A DNA stretch of 55,680 nt from Dipetalonema caudispina. Lineage: Eukaryota > Nematoda > Chromadorea > Rhabditida > Onchocercidae. The notes beneath the pieces were generated by a model. The model saw nothing but the letters and a program-made list of their open reading frames with translations, was not told the DNA's origin and searched no databases. The DNA is taken from NCBI GenBank assembly GCA_013365325.1, contig JABVXV010000379.1:1-55680 (forward strand), given 5' to 3'. A program made the translations under genes and the position numbers. This document shows, piece by piece, positions 1-13,845 of this stretch. The first letter of the stretch is position 1. Every line of letters starts with the position of its first letter.

Positions 1-255
<255 letters not shown>

Positions 256-951
256 AAATGATAGTAATAATTAGTTATTTGTTAACAGTTATTTGTTAAA
301 AAAATTTTCCCATTATCAATCTGTTTTTTTTTCTGATTGTTTATCATTTATTTGAAGTATTACTATTTTTTATTTATTATTGGTTGGCGCTCTATTGAAA
401 ATTTATATATCCTAATGAATAATCCTTTTATTGTATTCATAAAATGTTGAAAATTTGTAACAATTCCGAAATATTAACTTTATAAGTATTATTAAACAAA
501 ATTAAAATGATATTCATAATCATATTAAATTGGGATATTTACAGTTATCAGATATTGATACAATCATATCATATTAGATAAATGTATTCGGGGCTATTTT
601 TTCAATCTCTGTGTAGCTAAAGATTACCTGAAAGAGAGAGAGAGAGAGAGAAAGAGAGAGAAATGAAATTTATTTTTTGATAGAGCTGTGAAATTTATAT
701 TAGCAATTCATTCATGTGACTATTAGGAGAATTTTTATCATAAAAATACTTCTTTATTGAGTCATTTTTGGTATATTTACATCATTATTTACCACTTGAT
801 TTGATAGAATAATTGTTGTAATTAATTTTCAGGTTCTTTTTTTTTCTTCTTGTCGTAATGATTGGATGAAAATGATCGGTAAATGATGCATTGGATTCAT
901 CGTATGAGGACAAATAATTTACCTGTTGTGGAAGAAAAATTATCATTTTCT
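256..951. other. AT-rich spacer with short GA repeat
   Basis: No gene is visible. The stretch is AT-rich intergenic DNA with a (GA)n run at about 631-661 interrupted by AAA. It leads directly into the miR-10 hairpin, so it could carry the 5' part of that primary transcript; no promoter motif is recognisable. Confidence 0.6.
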
Positions 952-1032
952 TAGATGGTTCACCCTGTAGATCCGGGTTTATCTGACCTATTTGAATCAA
1001 AATAAGCTCGTCTCTACAGGCAGGACCTTCTA
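952..1032 (+). ncRNA. mir-10: mir-10-family microRNA precursor
   Basis: The 5' arm carries ACCCTGTAGATCCG from 962, identical over 14 bases to the 5' end of the miR-10 family (human miR-10a, fly miR-10); it then diverges, reading GGTTTAT. The 3' arm (about 1002-1020) contains TCTACAGG, complementary to CCTGTAGA. The hand fold is a good pre-miRNA: TAGA/TCTA (952-955 with 1029-1032), GGTTC/GGACC (957-961 with 1023-1027), 8 bp CCTGTAGA/TCTACAGG, a 2x2 mismatch, about 9-10 bp of CGGGTTTAT/ATAAGCTCG with wobbles, and a roughly 18-nt loop. The mature 5p product is expected at about 962-983. miR-10 is a Hox-linked microRNA lying 5' of Hox4 in insects and vertebrates; here it lies about 21.7 kb 5' of lin-39 on the same strand. 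C. elegans miR-57 belongs to the same family, but this copy is closer to canonical miR-10 after position 12. Confidence 0.9.
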
Positions 1033-4000
1033 GGCTATCCCTTTATTTTTATCAACTATTTTTCTTCACTTCTACTTCATCACCAATTATTACTGACATT
1101 CGTGCAATTATCACTGTTATCAATGCCATTTCTATTACAGGTTCGTTATCATTAAAGTTTTTTCCTTTTTTTTTTTTCTCATTCATAGTTATGTTTATCA
1201 AAAGCGTCGAATGGACCACACATATATTTGATATTGCAACTAATACTTTTGCAAGTGATAATATTATTGATAAGACTTGCATTTTTTGACAAAATTTTTA
1301 AAATGTGATGTTATCACTTTTTCTTTTCACTGCTTGCGAAATCTTCTGAAATCTTAAAGTATCTATGGAAACTGAACGATTGCTGGTATATCATCATCTT
1401 TATCATCTTTCTAATCATCTTATCCTAATAGCAAATAACAATATTGATAAGTTTAACGTACAGTATTGATTTAGAAATTTTTAAAAATTTTACATCCTTG
1501 ATCTCATTTCTTCTCTCTCATCAATGCATATTTCTGTCAATCTTCTATTCTACTATCATCTTTGATATTTGCCGTTACACTGTTAAACACATTTGCAATT
1601 GGCAAACAGTCAGTCGTAGTGATCGGGTCGTTGGCCGAGATTTTTAGTTGAAATGAAATCTGACACTTCTTCAATCTTAAATGAAAATCAATCATTTATT
1701 TCTGTCCTATTCTTTGAATTTCGATACGGTGATAACAATGATAGAGTCGGAACTTGTATCATTTCGTTGTTATGAACAATCAACATTTCACTGTATAATA
1801 TGATTTCGTCATTCTTAATCGTTTTATTATTATTTTGATTATTAATGTTACAATCATTATTATTACTATTATGATCGTTTTGTTGATTTTATCTTTCATA
1901 TCTATTTGACAAGGAAATGCAAAAGAATGATTGTTTATTCGGAAGTATCACATCGAAATGTTAGTCCTTTTTTGATTCATTAGCTAAGAAAGTTAATTAA
2001 TTTGAAGTTTGTTAAAAAGATTAATTCATTTATTATTATTAGAGGAAGTGATTTTTTGCTTACTGATAAAGTAAATGTATGATAACGAGCTTATCCTTCA
2101 GTTATGTTGTCTGATAAAAGAATTTCTACTTTATGGTTTAATTTTTCCATGCTTTAATAGAATATTTTGCAGGAGCAATGATTAGTGTGATCGATTCAAA
2201 TTGGCGAATTATCATTTTATTGCCGATTCTATGCTTAATCGATATTTTTATAGCTGTTGAATTTTTTTTTTTTTTTTTTTTGAAAATGAAAGAACTTAAA
2301 TATCGCTATTTCCTTTGGAGAAAAAAATAAATAGGATGGAAGAAAGGGATGTTTTAAATTTTTTAGAACATAATCTGTCGGAAGCAATTGTTATGCATAT
2401 TTATACACGTGTATTAGGCATTTTCATAGACATTTAAAGAATAAATGTTTTAAGTTTTTCTTTTCTAACAGATGTTCATAACTTCAATCCATTTTACCTA
2501 TTCGATTAACTATATAAAAATAGTTTCTTTAACATGTTGGCAAAACTTTATTTCATATAACAGCAGCTTATCATATCATCAAGTAATCATCATTGATCAT
2601 TTTTCAAAATTTGAATAAGAATTAAATAATTACGGAGGAAAAATAGGCCTTATAGTTTGAAATGAAAGAATTTAAGTGATAATATTATTATAAATTTGTC
2701 CAAGAGGAAGGATACAAAATTAATGTGCTAAATGTTTAATTTATTTCGAAAGTTTCCTTCATTTTCTCACAACAATTAGTGCTGGGAGAATTAAGAAAAT
2801 TTTTTGAACTATTAAATACTTCAAGCTATTACTAAATTGTTAATGAGATATTATGTTGTGTTAATGAGATGTAATTTGTTAATGCTAAGTATTTAATTTT
2901 AAACAATTTTTGATATCATATTTTTGCAGAGTAATTAGTTCCTTTCATCAAGTTGCAAAGGATTGATTTATTCTTATTGTTTGCATCATTTTAAATTATC
3001 ACTTCCAATTAATTCTAGTAATTTTGTTATAATTTTAATTTATATTTTTAAGATTGAAAAAGTATTTGTATTGCAGCTTATAATATATGTCAGTTGGTAG
3101 ATCTTTTCCACTGTATTTGGATGTATCAACGTATAATATTTCCATCATGTGATATGATACCGTATGATACTAAATGAAATTGTAATAATTCAATCTTTCA
3201 TTTCGTAACTAATTCACTGATTTTAATAATTTCAGAAACTTACATCAAAAACTAAAAAGATTATTTGAGAATTTGAAATCTAAACGATCTATCCAATAAA
3301 AATATTGATTTTTTCAAATGTTTCATATAAATTAATTGGGATGATGATGATGTTGATCAAAAATTTTACATATTCTTCAACATGTTCAACTTGTAACGAA
3401 CCATTCATTGTTGAACTTTTTTGTTTGTTTAACTTTTAATAAATTTTATACTATTAAAATAAATGACAAATTTATTTCAAAAAAAATACTTTACAGTTGA
3501 CTCTTTGATTGTTAAGCTATCAAAGCAGATATTATTTAATATCGCATATTAGTTACTAAATGTTATCTTATTTTTATGAAATTATTTGTTTCAAAGATTT
3601 GTATACTATTATTGCAGTATTGTTGGTTTATCTAATATGGTATTATAGAATTTACAATTTCATAGTTATGAAAATTGAAATCAATGATGAATAAATGAAA
3701 TTATGGCAGTAAATGTGATGCTATTTGTTTATAGCTAAAATGATTTTATTGTCAAAATTTGTTTACGCAATTTTTGTGATAAAGATATGATCGTTGGCCA
3801 ATCATAAGCAGTTATAGGCCTTTTCATGAGAATCTTTTATGAAATATTACATGAAAGAATCAATTAAACAGTAATATATACAAATTATGAAAGATATAAT
3901 GTAGAAAAAAATGATAAAAGATACGAAATAGATATAGGTTTACTTGATTATTATTGTTATTTGTAATCCTACCTTTAAAAATTGAGGAAAAAAAATGAAA

Positions 4001-7000
4001 GATGAGTATTTCTGAAAAAAATTAGATCATATATTCCTATGAGCAAGAAATGACAAATAGTTGAAATGAAGTTAATTAATAATTGTTAATTTCAAGGCAA
4101 TAATTCCATTATACATTTTGATGTGAAAAATTAGAAGAAAAAATCATAATTTACTAATTAATTATAGTTGCAAAAGTTCATTAACTTCATAGCAATAAAT
4201 TATGATTTAATTTCATTCACAATATGTTATTATTATTGTGTTTTTTTTTTTTTTTTATTTCTTTCAGATTAATATTTTGCAACAATTATGAAATGATTTG
4301 ATTGAAAAAAACATTCATTGCAATCACTTATCTTATCACATATTTAAATATCGGTGTTAAAGAATACAAAATGAATAGATCATAGTGATCCAATTAACAT
4401 TGAAGTAACTATTTGCTAATCTTAATATTTTTTATGAAAAAAAAAAAAAAAAAAAAAACAATTTGTTTCAATCTTTTACTGTCCAAACATTTATTGCCTG
4501 GAAATATTACCATATAATTTCGACAATTATGCTATATGATTGAATTATATGATTCTGATGATAATTGTTATTGTAAAATGAAAAGGAAAAAGGAACTAAT
4601 GATCAGATTTATTTTGAAAAATTTTTCATCACTTTAAATATAAATGAATTTAGTTTGCTTTTTAATAAACAAACAATGGTTGTGTTTAAACAGTAATCAT
4701 TTTTGTATTAAATTCAATTTATTTCCAAACTGCAAGATAACACTTTAAATTAAAATCCCCTTCATTTTATTCTTCACAACTTATTCAAAATATTACATGT
4801 AGTGAATGGATTTATTTTGGTGCAGTTTTCTAACATTTGATGTATTTGTCAAATTTCAAAACTTCCAATTGAATAAATATCACAAACATTTATCGAAATT
4901 AAAATTTTTGATTTTTTATTTTTCTTATTTTTGAAATTTGAAAAAGAACTTCATAAACTGAAAGACTGTTTCAGAATGAATTTTTACATTTTATTTACTG
5001 CAAATGCTTATTATATCATATAAGTCGTATTTGGAACAATAAAACAAATGCCCTTTTATTGTTTCATTGTTCCTTTAAAAGAAATTCATTTTGATTTGAA
5101 AACTTCGAAAAATTTGAAAATTTTTGTTTCCAATGAATCAATGCACTTTAAATGGTCAAATATCATAAAATACCTGAAATTATTTTATTTCAAGATGCAT
5201 GTCGTTGAAAATCAATTCGAAGGGCGATTGGATGTTCCCAAATTGATGATTAATAACGAATGTGAAAATGTTTTCCATAGTTTTTTTTTTTTTTTTTTTT
5301 CACCCTCTTTGTTTAGATAAATTTTAACATAAAAATTTTGGTTGTAACATGCTGTGATATTGATTATTTGTAAAATGAAAAATTTTTCAAATAAATGTAA
5401 AATAAATTATGATTAATCAAGAAGAAGAATTTATTAATAGAATAAACGATAAATAATTAGATTACAAAAAAGAAAAAGAAAGAACTGCAAACAAATAAAT
5501 TAAAAAGAGCAGCTTGGTTGCAGAATAATTAAACGAATTTGGTTGAGAAATCAATGTAACGTGTAAACTTTGAACTTTCAAAAGCTTTGGGAAAAAAAAA
5601 AAAAAAAAAAAACAATGTAATATATTAGCTAATTAATGCATAACGATTCAAATTATCGATAACTTAATAAAATGCATAAAATAAAATAGCTTGACCAGTG
5701 ACCAGTAGATGAAATAAATTTTTTATTTATTAATCATATAATTTTAAAACAGAAAAACTCTTTCTATCATTTCATATATTAAATAAGCAATAAATTTAAA
5801 TGTTAGCTAATTGAAATTGTCATCGAATGAGGAAATTGTAAAATAGATAAATTGTAGATGACGAATCATATGACGTTTGAATGTTTTATATCGAATAGAA
5901 TTTGAATATAACAAATAGCTGTAATGACATTAAATAAAATTGATTGATGTATTCATTTCTATCATATAAAAATTCTTGGAAAATCTATTAAATTATGTTA
6001 AATGATTAGTTTTTCTCTTTTTTAACAAATAATTTCAAAGAAATAGAATTGTAATTGGAAATGTTTGATCATTTTAACTTATTTATTTATTCTTAGTACT
6101 TCAAATTTTCATTTTTTTTACACCTTTTACTTAAACTTTTCATGCATAAAGTACAATTTTTGAAATATTTGCATTTGAGGGAAACATAATTTGTCATCAT
6201 TTGGTTTTTTGTTAATTATCTTCCGAAACTAAGTGAAGCTAATTAATGGATTGTTTATAATTTCACATTCATAAGCTTGCAATCCATTTACCTTTTAAAC
6301 TATTCCGTTTAAAATATTCTTCCTACTCAACCGAAATTAAATCTTTTGGATACATTGTAAGCTGTCGGTGCAATAATCGGAAAGTTCTTTCAATTTAAAA
6401 AACAATTCTAATCTTTTTGTCCCGCAATATCTACCAGATAATATTAATCAAATGGAATATAAAATAGCAGAACTCTCCCGAGATTTGCTGAAGAGCATTT
6501 CCATCTTGTTAAGATTAAGCTGTAAAGTTTTCAATCGATGCTCATGATATTAATTACTGCTAGCTATCATACAAACTTTTTCAACTCACCATGTATTTTG
6601 ATAAATGATAGAATTGAAGTTATGTAAAAATTGAAGTTAATTTCTCCAAACAAAATCCGTTTTATTTTAAACATTACATTAATTAGATCTACAAATATTG
6701 ACATTTTGTAAAACGAAACATTTTCTTTGGTATGCTGTAATAATATCAACAGATTATATTCATCCGATACTTTTCCATTTATTTGTGAAATTTCTTTCAG
6801 TAATTTTTCTCCCATACTTTTTTTTCAATTTAAACAAGACTCATTTTTATGCATGTTTTAAATTTGCATAAATTACATTTACATCGATATATATTTGAAA
6901 TGAAGTAAAAAACTCAATGTAATACTATGGTCATCATTCAATTGAAATTTTCTTCATTTGCTTCATTTTAATGCTAAATTAAAGTTAAATTATTAGTTCT

Positions 7001-7344
7001 CAATGATTTCTTCATCTGTTTTCAATAATTTATTTCATTAATTTTAATCATTAACATTAATTCTATTATAGTCATTTTTTTTTTTTTTTTTGCTTTTCTT
7101 GAAATAATTTTTAATTCATATTTGTTGTTTTATGTTTTTGATAAATCTTTTATTGCATCAAATTCTGGCTGATTTTCTTGATAGATTACAACTTAGTTGT
7201 TTCTGACTGTAGAGGATGATACATATATAAACAAATGCATCACCTGTAAATGAATCATACAACAATTTAAATAAGTTTTTTGATATGAAAGATAAAAATT
7301 CCCTTCACTTTCTTGTCCTTTTTTTCTTTTTTTTTTTTTGTTTC
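1033..7344. other. AT-rich intergenic DNA, no gene seen
   Basis: About 6.3 kb between the mir-10 hairpin and the first GC-richer island. I see long T or A runs (for example 2263-2281, 4240-4256, 4438-4458, 5280-5300, 5589-5611, 7076-7091) and scattered short open frames rich in Phe, Ile, Lys and Asn. None shows splice-compatible conserved protein sequence. Some of it may be mir-10 primary transcript or long-range Hox regulatory DNA, which cannot be decided by eye. Confidence 0.6.
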
Positions 7345-7530
7345 ATCGAAGAATCGGTCGATTTACCGAAAGAATCGATGCTTAATGGAGTCAGTCACTC
7401 TTGGATCGGTTATACATCAAAGGACTCATCAGTTTGGTTACTGAAGCAGTTGTTCTTACGGCGGTCTTCTTGGCATGTCCGTCTGTTCCGATGTTTTGAT
7501 TCTTCTGTCGCAATATTTTGACGGATCGAA
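7345..7530. other. GC-richer island, possible minus-strand terminal exon
   Basis: This block is clearly less AT-rich than its surroundings and free of homopolymers. On the minus strand, 7504 down to 7391 is an open stretch of 37 codons plus TGA. It is preceded by a plausible 3' splice site (TTGCGACAG) and its composition is protein-like (starts KNQNIGTDGHAKK). The plus strand is also open across the block. I do not recognise the peptide and see no matching upstream exon, so a conserved noncoding or regulatory element is equally possible. Confidence 0.25.
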
Positions 7531-9083
7531 CTTTCCATCTTAACACAAATTTTTTTTCTTTCATTTAGTGACGTCTTTAGTGTTGTACAGGGAAAGTTTT
7601 AAGATTTATTTCATTTCAAATTCTGAATCTATCGAGAAATGACTTATAATTTTTTTAAAAAAACAAAAAAAAAAGATCAAAATAGATTTTAATTCTAACA
7701 AATATTTTTGCTTAAAATGGTTAAAATTTTTGTTTAAGATTAATCAAGGAAGTAAATTTCCATTAAAGAAATTCGATTAAAATGATAAAATATTAGCCCA
7801 ATTATTTTTTTATTAGTACATGAAGATTAGCTAGTGCAATTTGAAATTGTGAAAATTTTGATTGTTTATAAAATATCACTTATAGCTTAGATTTAAATCG
7901 CCATATCCTTCCTTGATTGCACAGCTGCATCGCAAAACATTTATTCATCATCAACAGATGATCCGGAAATATCCAGTTCCTTTTTTTTTTTTTTTTTTTT
8001 TTTTTTGATTCCTTCTTTTCTATCATAGTAATTTATCTTCTGATAAATATTGCAAAAATACGTTATTAATTTTTCTGCAATAATCAGGGACAGATATAGC
8101 TGAATAATAAGCTTAGTACTAAAATAGTACTCCTTTTTTTTATCCTCATTATTTTACATTACATTATCTGTTCATTTTTGTTATTGTTGTATGGTTACAT
8201 TTTTGACGGATGTTAACAGAAAAAGGTAAATGTTGCCATCTAAAAAAGATATGACAATTAATTAGTTTATTCTAGCAATGAAATTTGTCGCATACCGTTG
8301 TAATATTACATATCCCATGATACATATATGTATATGCATGTATCGGGAACATTAGTAATAATATTTTAAAATTTCTCTATCATTTTTTGTTCAATATTTT
8401 TTTATGTTAATGGTTAAATTCAATTTTGACAAAACAATAGTGAAAAGAGGACAATAAGGCAACATTAATAAATGATGCAAAATAATTAAGTTTATATGTC
8501 GTTGAAAAAGAAATATTCATTTTCGTACATACGACATGAAACATGATTGGCGCAAGAAGATCAGTTGTCGTTTTCATACAACATTTCCAGCTTGCTCCTC
8601 ATAAATTTTCATGAATTATTGTCAAACTTTTCTATGAGAGAATATTAATTTTTCCGGTACTTTTCTTTTATCATACCTGTTTTTCATTCTTTTCTCTTCT
8701 TCTATTCCGGTAAGAAAAAAAAAAAAAAGAAAGTAAAGAAAAAAAAAAAACAACAATGTTTAATATATACCGCATCCACTACTCTTTTTTTTTGCTTTTT
8801 TCTTTTTCTTTTTCTTTTTTTTTTTTTTTTTTTGTTTTTGGTTGCTAGAATTTTCAACAGCTGTTCCAGTATTTTTGCAGTACATAAAAAATTATAGAAT
8901 GCTAATTTTATTTTTCAACAAGAAATATTTTTAATTTTGAAATATTATGGAATATTTTAAAATATCAGCTAATTTATTTCTGTTATATATGTGTTGCAGA
9001 AAATTGAATTATTCTTTTGAAAGTTTAAATTATGAATTGTTGATGCGAACGTATCATTGTCAACATTCGTACATTTGTAAATA

Positions 9084-9125
<42 letters not shown>

Positions 9126-10556
9126 AAATACCAATGTCATTTTTTCGTGAATAAAGTATAAAATCGATACAACAAATATTTGTATCAATTAAATTATCAA
9201 CGGTTATTTCACATACCGCAATCTTCTATCACCAAAAATAGAAAGAGATTTGAGCTTTTGTTACCGAAAGTTTCACACCAATTTATCACCATTTCAATGA
9301 TAAATGCAAACGAAAAGTTTTATAAGATTTAAAAAATTGACAAAAATTTTCGGTTTTCAGTTTGATTAATCAATTATTCTGGTTGGATAGGTCAAATAAG
9401 CAAAATAAATTTAATCAATATGTAAACTGTTGAAGTTGCATCGAATTTGAATTTACAAAAAAAAAAATTACTATGTATCGCAGATCTATTTTGGCTTAAA
9501 ATATATTAGAGAATGTAATATAATACTATGAAGTTTTGAATTCATGTTTTTATTATATACCAAAGATAAATCAGTAGTAAAAAAATGAGATTAGCCTAAA
9601 TGATCGAAGTGCTTGTATTTCTTGTTTGATCATAAATTTTCAATAATAATTTCCTGTCTATTCGTATTACATTTCTAATTTATGATCGATTTGAAATTAT
9701 ATATTTTGCAGTAAAATAACTTTGATAAAAAAGCAATAAATTTGTTCAAAATCCATAATAAATGATGCAATTACAGTATCACATCTCAAGGATTACTGGA
9801 ACATTGATCTACTATTGTTGAAATATCTGAAAAGCTAATATTTTGCAAAATGTTACAATCTTGCTGTGATAGATTTTTTTTTTGGAATAAATATTACGAA
9901 ATAACTTACAAATGTTGCGGTAATTTCCTCTGTTATTATTCAAAAATGGTACAATGATCGTTTGAAGTAAAATAATTAAATCGTGTCTATGTACAACAAA
10001 CACTTTCGATAAGTTTAAAATATGGAAAATCAATTTGATCATTGGAAATTTAATTTTTCCCACCTATATTACTGTTGTTCATTTCACATTATCGTTACAT
10101 TTATGAGTTACTATAGAATATTTCTCGAATATTAACACAGTCATATATCGGTTATGCTATTACAATCAAAATATGTATCCGAAAATGATCCGTAAAATGA
10201 GCTTATTTTTCCAGTACCAACTTATAAAAACGTATTTTCCAGTACCTCTATTGATTCAATTATCAGTTGATAAACTTTTTAAATCTCTCAAAAATTACCC
10301 AACAAGTAAACATTTGTTCTAGTTTAGAGAGCTATTTCAATAACTATTTTATCATATCAGTAATACATAAATTTGCAATATTACATCTTTTATACAATTT
10401 CAACAATTTAAAAAAAAAAAAAAATGAAAAACGTAAAATTTTAAAGAAATTATTTTTTCTTTGAAAGAGAGAAAAGAAAATGCAAAATACAAATGCCATA
10501 TGCAGTCAATATCAGAGTAATATTAACTTTACCTTACACAATACAATTCACTCCGG

Positions 10557-10587
<31 letters not shown>

Positions 10588-13500
10588 CATATATGAGCAT
10601 GTCAACTATTTGCCAGTATACTATTTTATTGTTGTTGGTAAAAATGTATGTGCATGTATGTCAGCATATATTTCTATATCATTGTCCATTGATGACCTTC
10701 AAAAATGGAATCAAACAGACGATACTGGTCTATCTGTCCTTCAGTTTAATTCAATATTCGATGCCAATCGTCCAGTAAATCAATTACCGTAATTTTGACC
10801 TCTCAAAATGACATGTTATATTTGGTACGCGTATTCATTCATTCTTTTCATATTCTTTTCATGGATAATTGTTTGACAATGATTTCCTACATGTGTTGCA
10901 TACGGTAACTGTGAAAAATTCTACTTCAATGTCAATTAAATTAAATGAAAATGTAGGAATATATAAGATGATAAAGCTAAATTATAAATGTAATAATCAG
11001 GAAAATTTGTTGCTTGATTAATTTGAATAAAAAATTTCATCTATAAACTTTGTTCTGTAATTGTTCTGCTAAAATTTCAAATAATTTTTCCGGAAATTCT
11101 ATTAATTTTAATGAGGCATACGAAAAAATTCGAAAACTTATTACCACTACATGCTAATTTTGCTTACTTATAGACAACTGAAAATTTTGCTGATTTTCTG
11201 TTATATTTTAATATGATGAAGATACATCTTATTATTTTCATCTGCTTCCTAATTCTCGACCTTATTCGTTATCGAATTAATTTTGGTAACTACAAATAAT
11301 ATCAAATATAATTTGCCGAGAAATTTATTAAAATTGATTTAATCTTCTTCTGCCTAATTAGCATAAATCAACTATCACTACTTCAGCTTTTGTAAATTTT
11401 AGTTTCTTTTTTCCATTAAATATTAATACTTATCATCGATTTCACTTTTAAATAATCATTGTCTTACTGTACCTTTCACATTTACGATAGAATATTTGGA
11501 AGACGCATTATGATAATATTTCGAATAATAAAATTGATTTATTCATTAAATTAAATAGCTAAGAGCTTTTTTTTTTTTTAAAGTTATACATACTATTCTC
11601 AAAATAATAATTGTGTATCGCTTCAAATATTAATAACTAATAAATTATTATAATGAAATAATTTTAGCAAATAATTTGTTATATCTTAAAAATTCATATA
11701 AAATTTACTATCATTACAGCTAAATAATGATCACATTATTATCAGAACCATTAATTAATGATTGAATTATCATCAAAGCTATACAATAATTAAAAGATGC
11801 ACTAAGCTAAAAAAAAAAAAAAAAAAAAAAATTAGGAAATTGTTTAGTTTGACAAAAAAAAAAAAATGAAATTTTTCTCAGCCTTCTTCTATTCTTTATC
11901 CGTTTATTTATTCTTTATGGAAAATAGTGCTTTGTGTTTTAGAAAGGAACTAAAAATTTCACACATCAATTACTAACATTTTGTTAAAAAAAAAAAAGAA
12001 ATTGAAAAATTGTATTCATCTTAATTCTCCTTTTACTGTACTCTGAATTTATTATTTATGAGAGTTTTAGATTGTAATTTAACCAATGTTTTGTTATCAT
12101 TTGAATTATTTGCAACAAATATCTTTCCACTATTAATTTGTACTGTATGATTTTATTGAATAATTGTTGTATTTCTTTCAAAAGTTTTTGAAAATATTGT
12201 CAAATTTTTCTAAATAATAATTTTTAACTAAATAATATAAATAATCTAAATAATAAAATAACCATTTACTTGTAAATGGTTTTATTATTAAGTAGTATTT
12301 TTTGAGTAATTAAATTTTTAATTTTCCTTCTTTTTTTTTTACATATTACTTTATTTGTAATAATATTATGATATTGTGGAAGAGAAATGTTAATATGTTT
12401 TGTTTAGAATTTTTGTTAAAACTTATCCTAATCTTACATATTTGCACTACAGTTTATAAAGCAACTACAGCAAAAAAATTTCGCTAAAGTTTCAAGCAAA
12501 TTTTAAAGTGAATAAAATTACAAATAAATTTGCGTACAAAAAAAAAAAAAATTTCAATTCAAGTTTTTAACTTGAAATTAAAATTTAACACTAATCAATA
12601 TGATTCTGCTTTCAATCAATCGTATTATTTTTTGAATTTTAACCGTCTGGCATAAATAAGTTTTCCTGACGTATCAATGCGGTCAACATTAAATATTTGT
12701 TCTGACTCTTCACTTTTTTCATATTATTACCGACAAGTTATAAGTTGTTAATTTGAAAGAAGAAAAATTATTTCATTAAGGCACAAATTTCTTTGTTTAA
12801 TTCGAACCGGATTATTTATCGAAAATTTTCAAACCTGTCATTAAAATTTAATTTAATACAGAAATTAAAAGCAATCATTGGTAAAGAGTTACAGCAGAAC
12901 AAGTTGAAGTCTATAAAAGAGGAATGAAATTTTGTAATTCATCAAAGGAAAGATGTGAAAAACAGGTATAAAAGCTAACAAAAGTTTTCTTTTAAGTAAA
13001 GAAAAAAAAAAGAAAAAAAAACAAAGAATTATGGTAATTGATAAAGAAGAGATGAAATTTTTAATTCATTTATAAGAATTGCCGAATAGTTGGCTAACAT
13101 ATTGGAAATATTGCATTACTTTATTCAATTATATAAAAATTATAATTCTCACCAAAGTGCTGATAAATATACTTTCGATTCATATACAATGTTCATGATA
13201 GGATATCATCCGATTGATAAGTAAATAATATAAAGTTGAAAGAAAAAAAAAAAAACGATGAAATTTGAATTTAGTGTTTAATAATATGATAAAGTTAGTT
13301 AATTATCATGATATATATCAAAGTATGCATGATAATTTTGTATTGTACTACTACATCAATTTGCACTCAAAAAAAAAAAAAAAAAAAAAAATTGCATAAG
13401 TTACTGTATACTATAGTAAGGAATTGAATGATAATCTGTAAAATATGAAAATAATGATAGAATTTTGGGAAAAATTGCCAAAATTTACTGTTGAATTATT

Positions 13501-13740
13501 GATTAATTCAATATTTACTGAAATTTGGAATAAGAATGAGGGAAAAATCAATTCAAAAAAAAAAAAAATAAAAATGAACAATTGAAATAATTATCTAAAA
13601 TTGAACTAATGATGATAATAATGATAATTTTGTTGATGTAATATAAATAAACAAAGTGAGAAATGAGGGCAATAGTTCCCGATGTTAGAAGAAGAATCGT
13701 TGATTCAGCATTAGAGGCACACTTTCGAAGATTTACGATT
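7531..13740. other. AT-rich intergenic DNA, no gene seen
   Basis: Contains many poly(T)/poly(A) runs (7981-8006, 8816-8833, 9085-9123, 10558-10580, 11811-11831, 13368-13391) but no reading frame I would call coding. One local fold stands out: AATAATAAA plus ACCATTTAC (12249-12269) is mirrored by GTAAATGGT plus TTTATTATT (12272-12289), giving an 18-bp stem with a 3-base bulge. The rest looks like ordinary AT-rich spacer. Confidence 0.6.
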
Positions 13741-13845
13741 ATAACATACGGACATACAGGCACAATATGGGGCCGCATCTAAGGAAGACAATCTCGGGCC
13801 ACGGGACTTGATTTACGGCTCAGACCGAACAACGCCCCCATATTT
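13741..13845. other. GC-rich structured element of unknown type
   Basis: A roughly 100-base island of much higher GC than the surrounding kilobases. Its ends pair: AATATGGGG (13764-13772) is complementary to CCCCATATT (13836-13844). Inside, GGGCC (13796-13800) can pair with GGCTC (13817-13821) with one wobble, so a closed multi-helix fold is possible. There is no tRNA T-loop signature, no snRNA or spliced-leader sequence I recognise, and no convincing coding frame. It could be a noncoding RNA or a conserved regulatory element of the Hox neighbourhood. Confidence 0.35.

Noticed and set aside
785..1000. 71-codon minus-strand frame across the mir-10 region
   Set aside because: It is antisense to a recognisable microRNA hairpin and has no protein resemblance.
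12795..12815. Minus-strand GGTTCGAATT resembling a tRNA T-loop
   Set aside because: No matching acceptor, D or anticodon stems in the flanking 70 bases.
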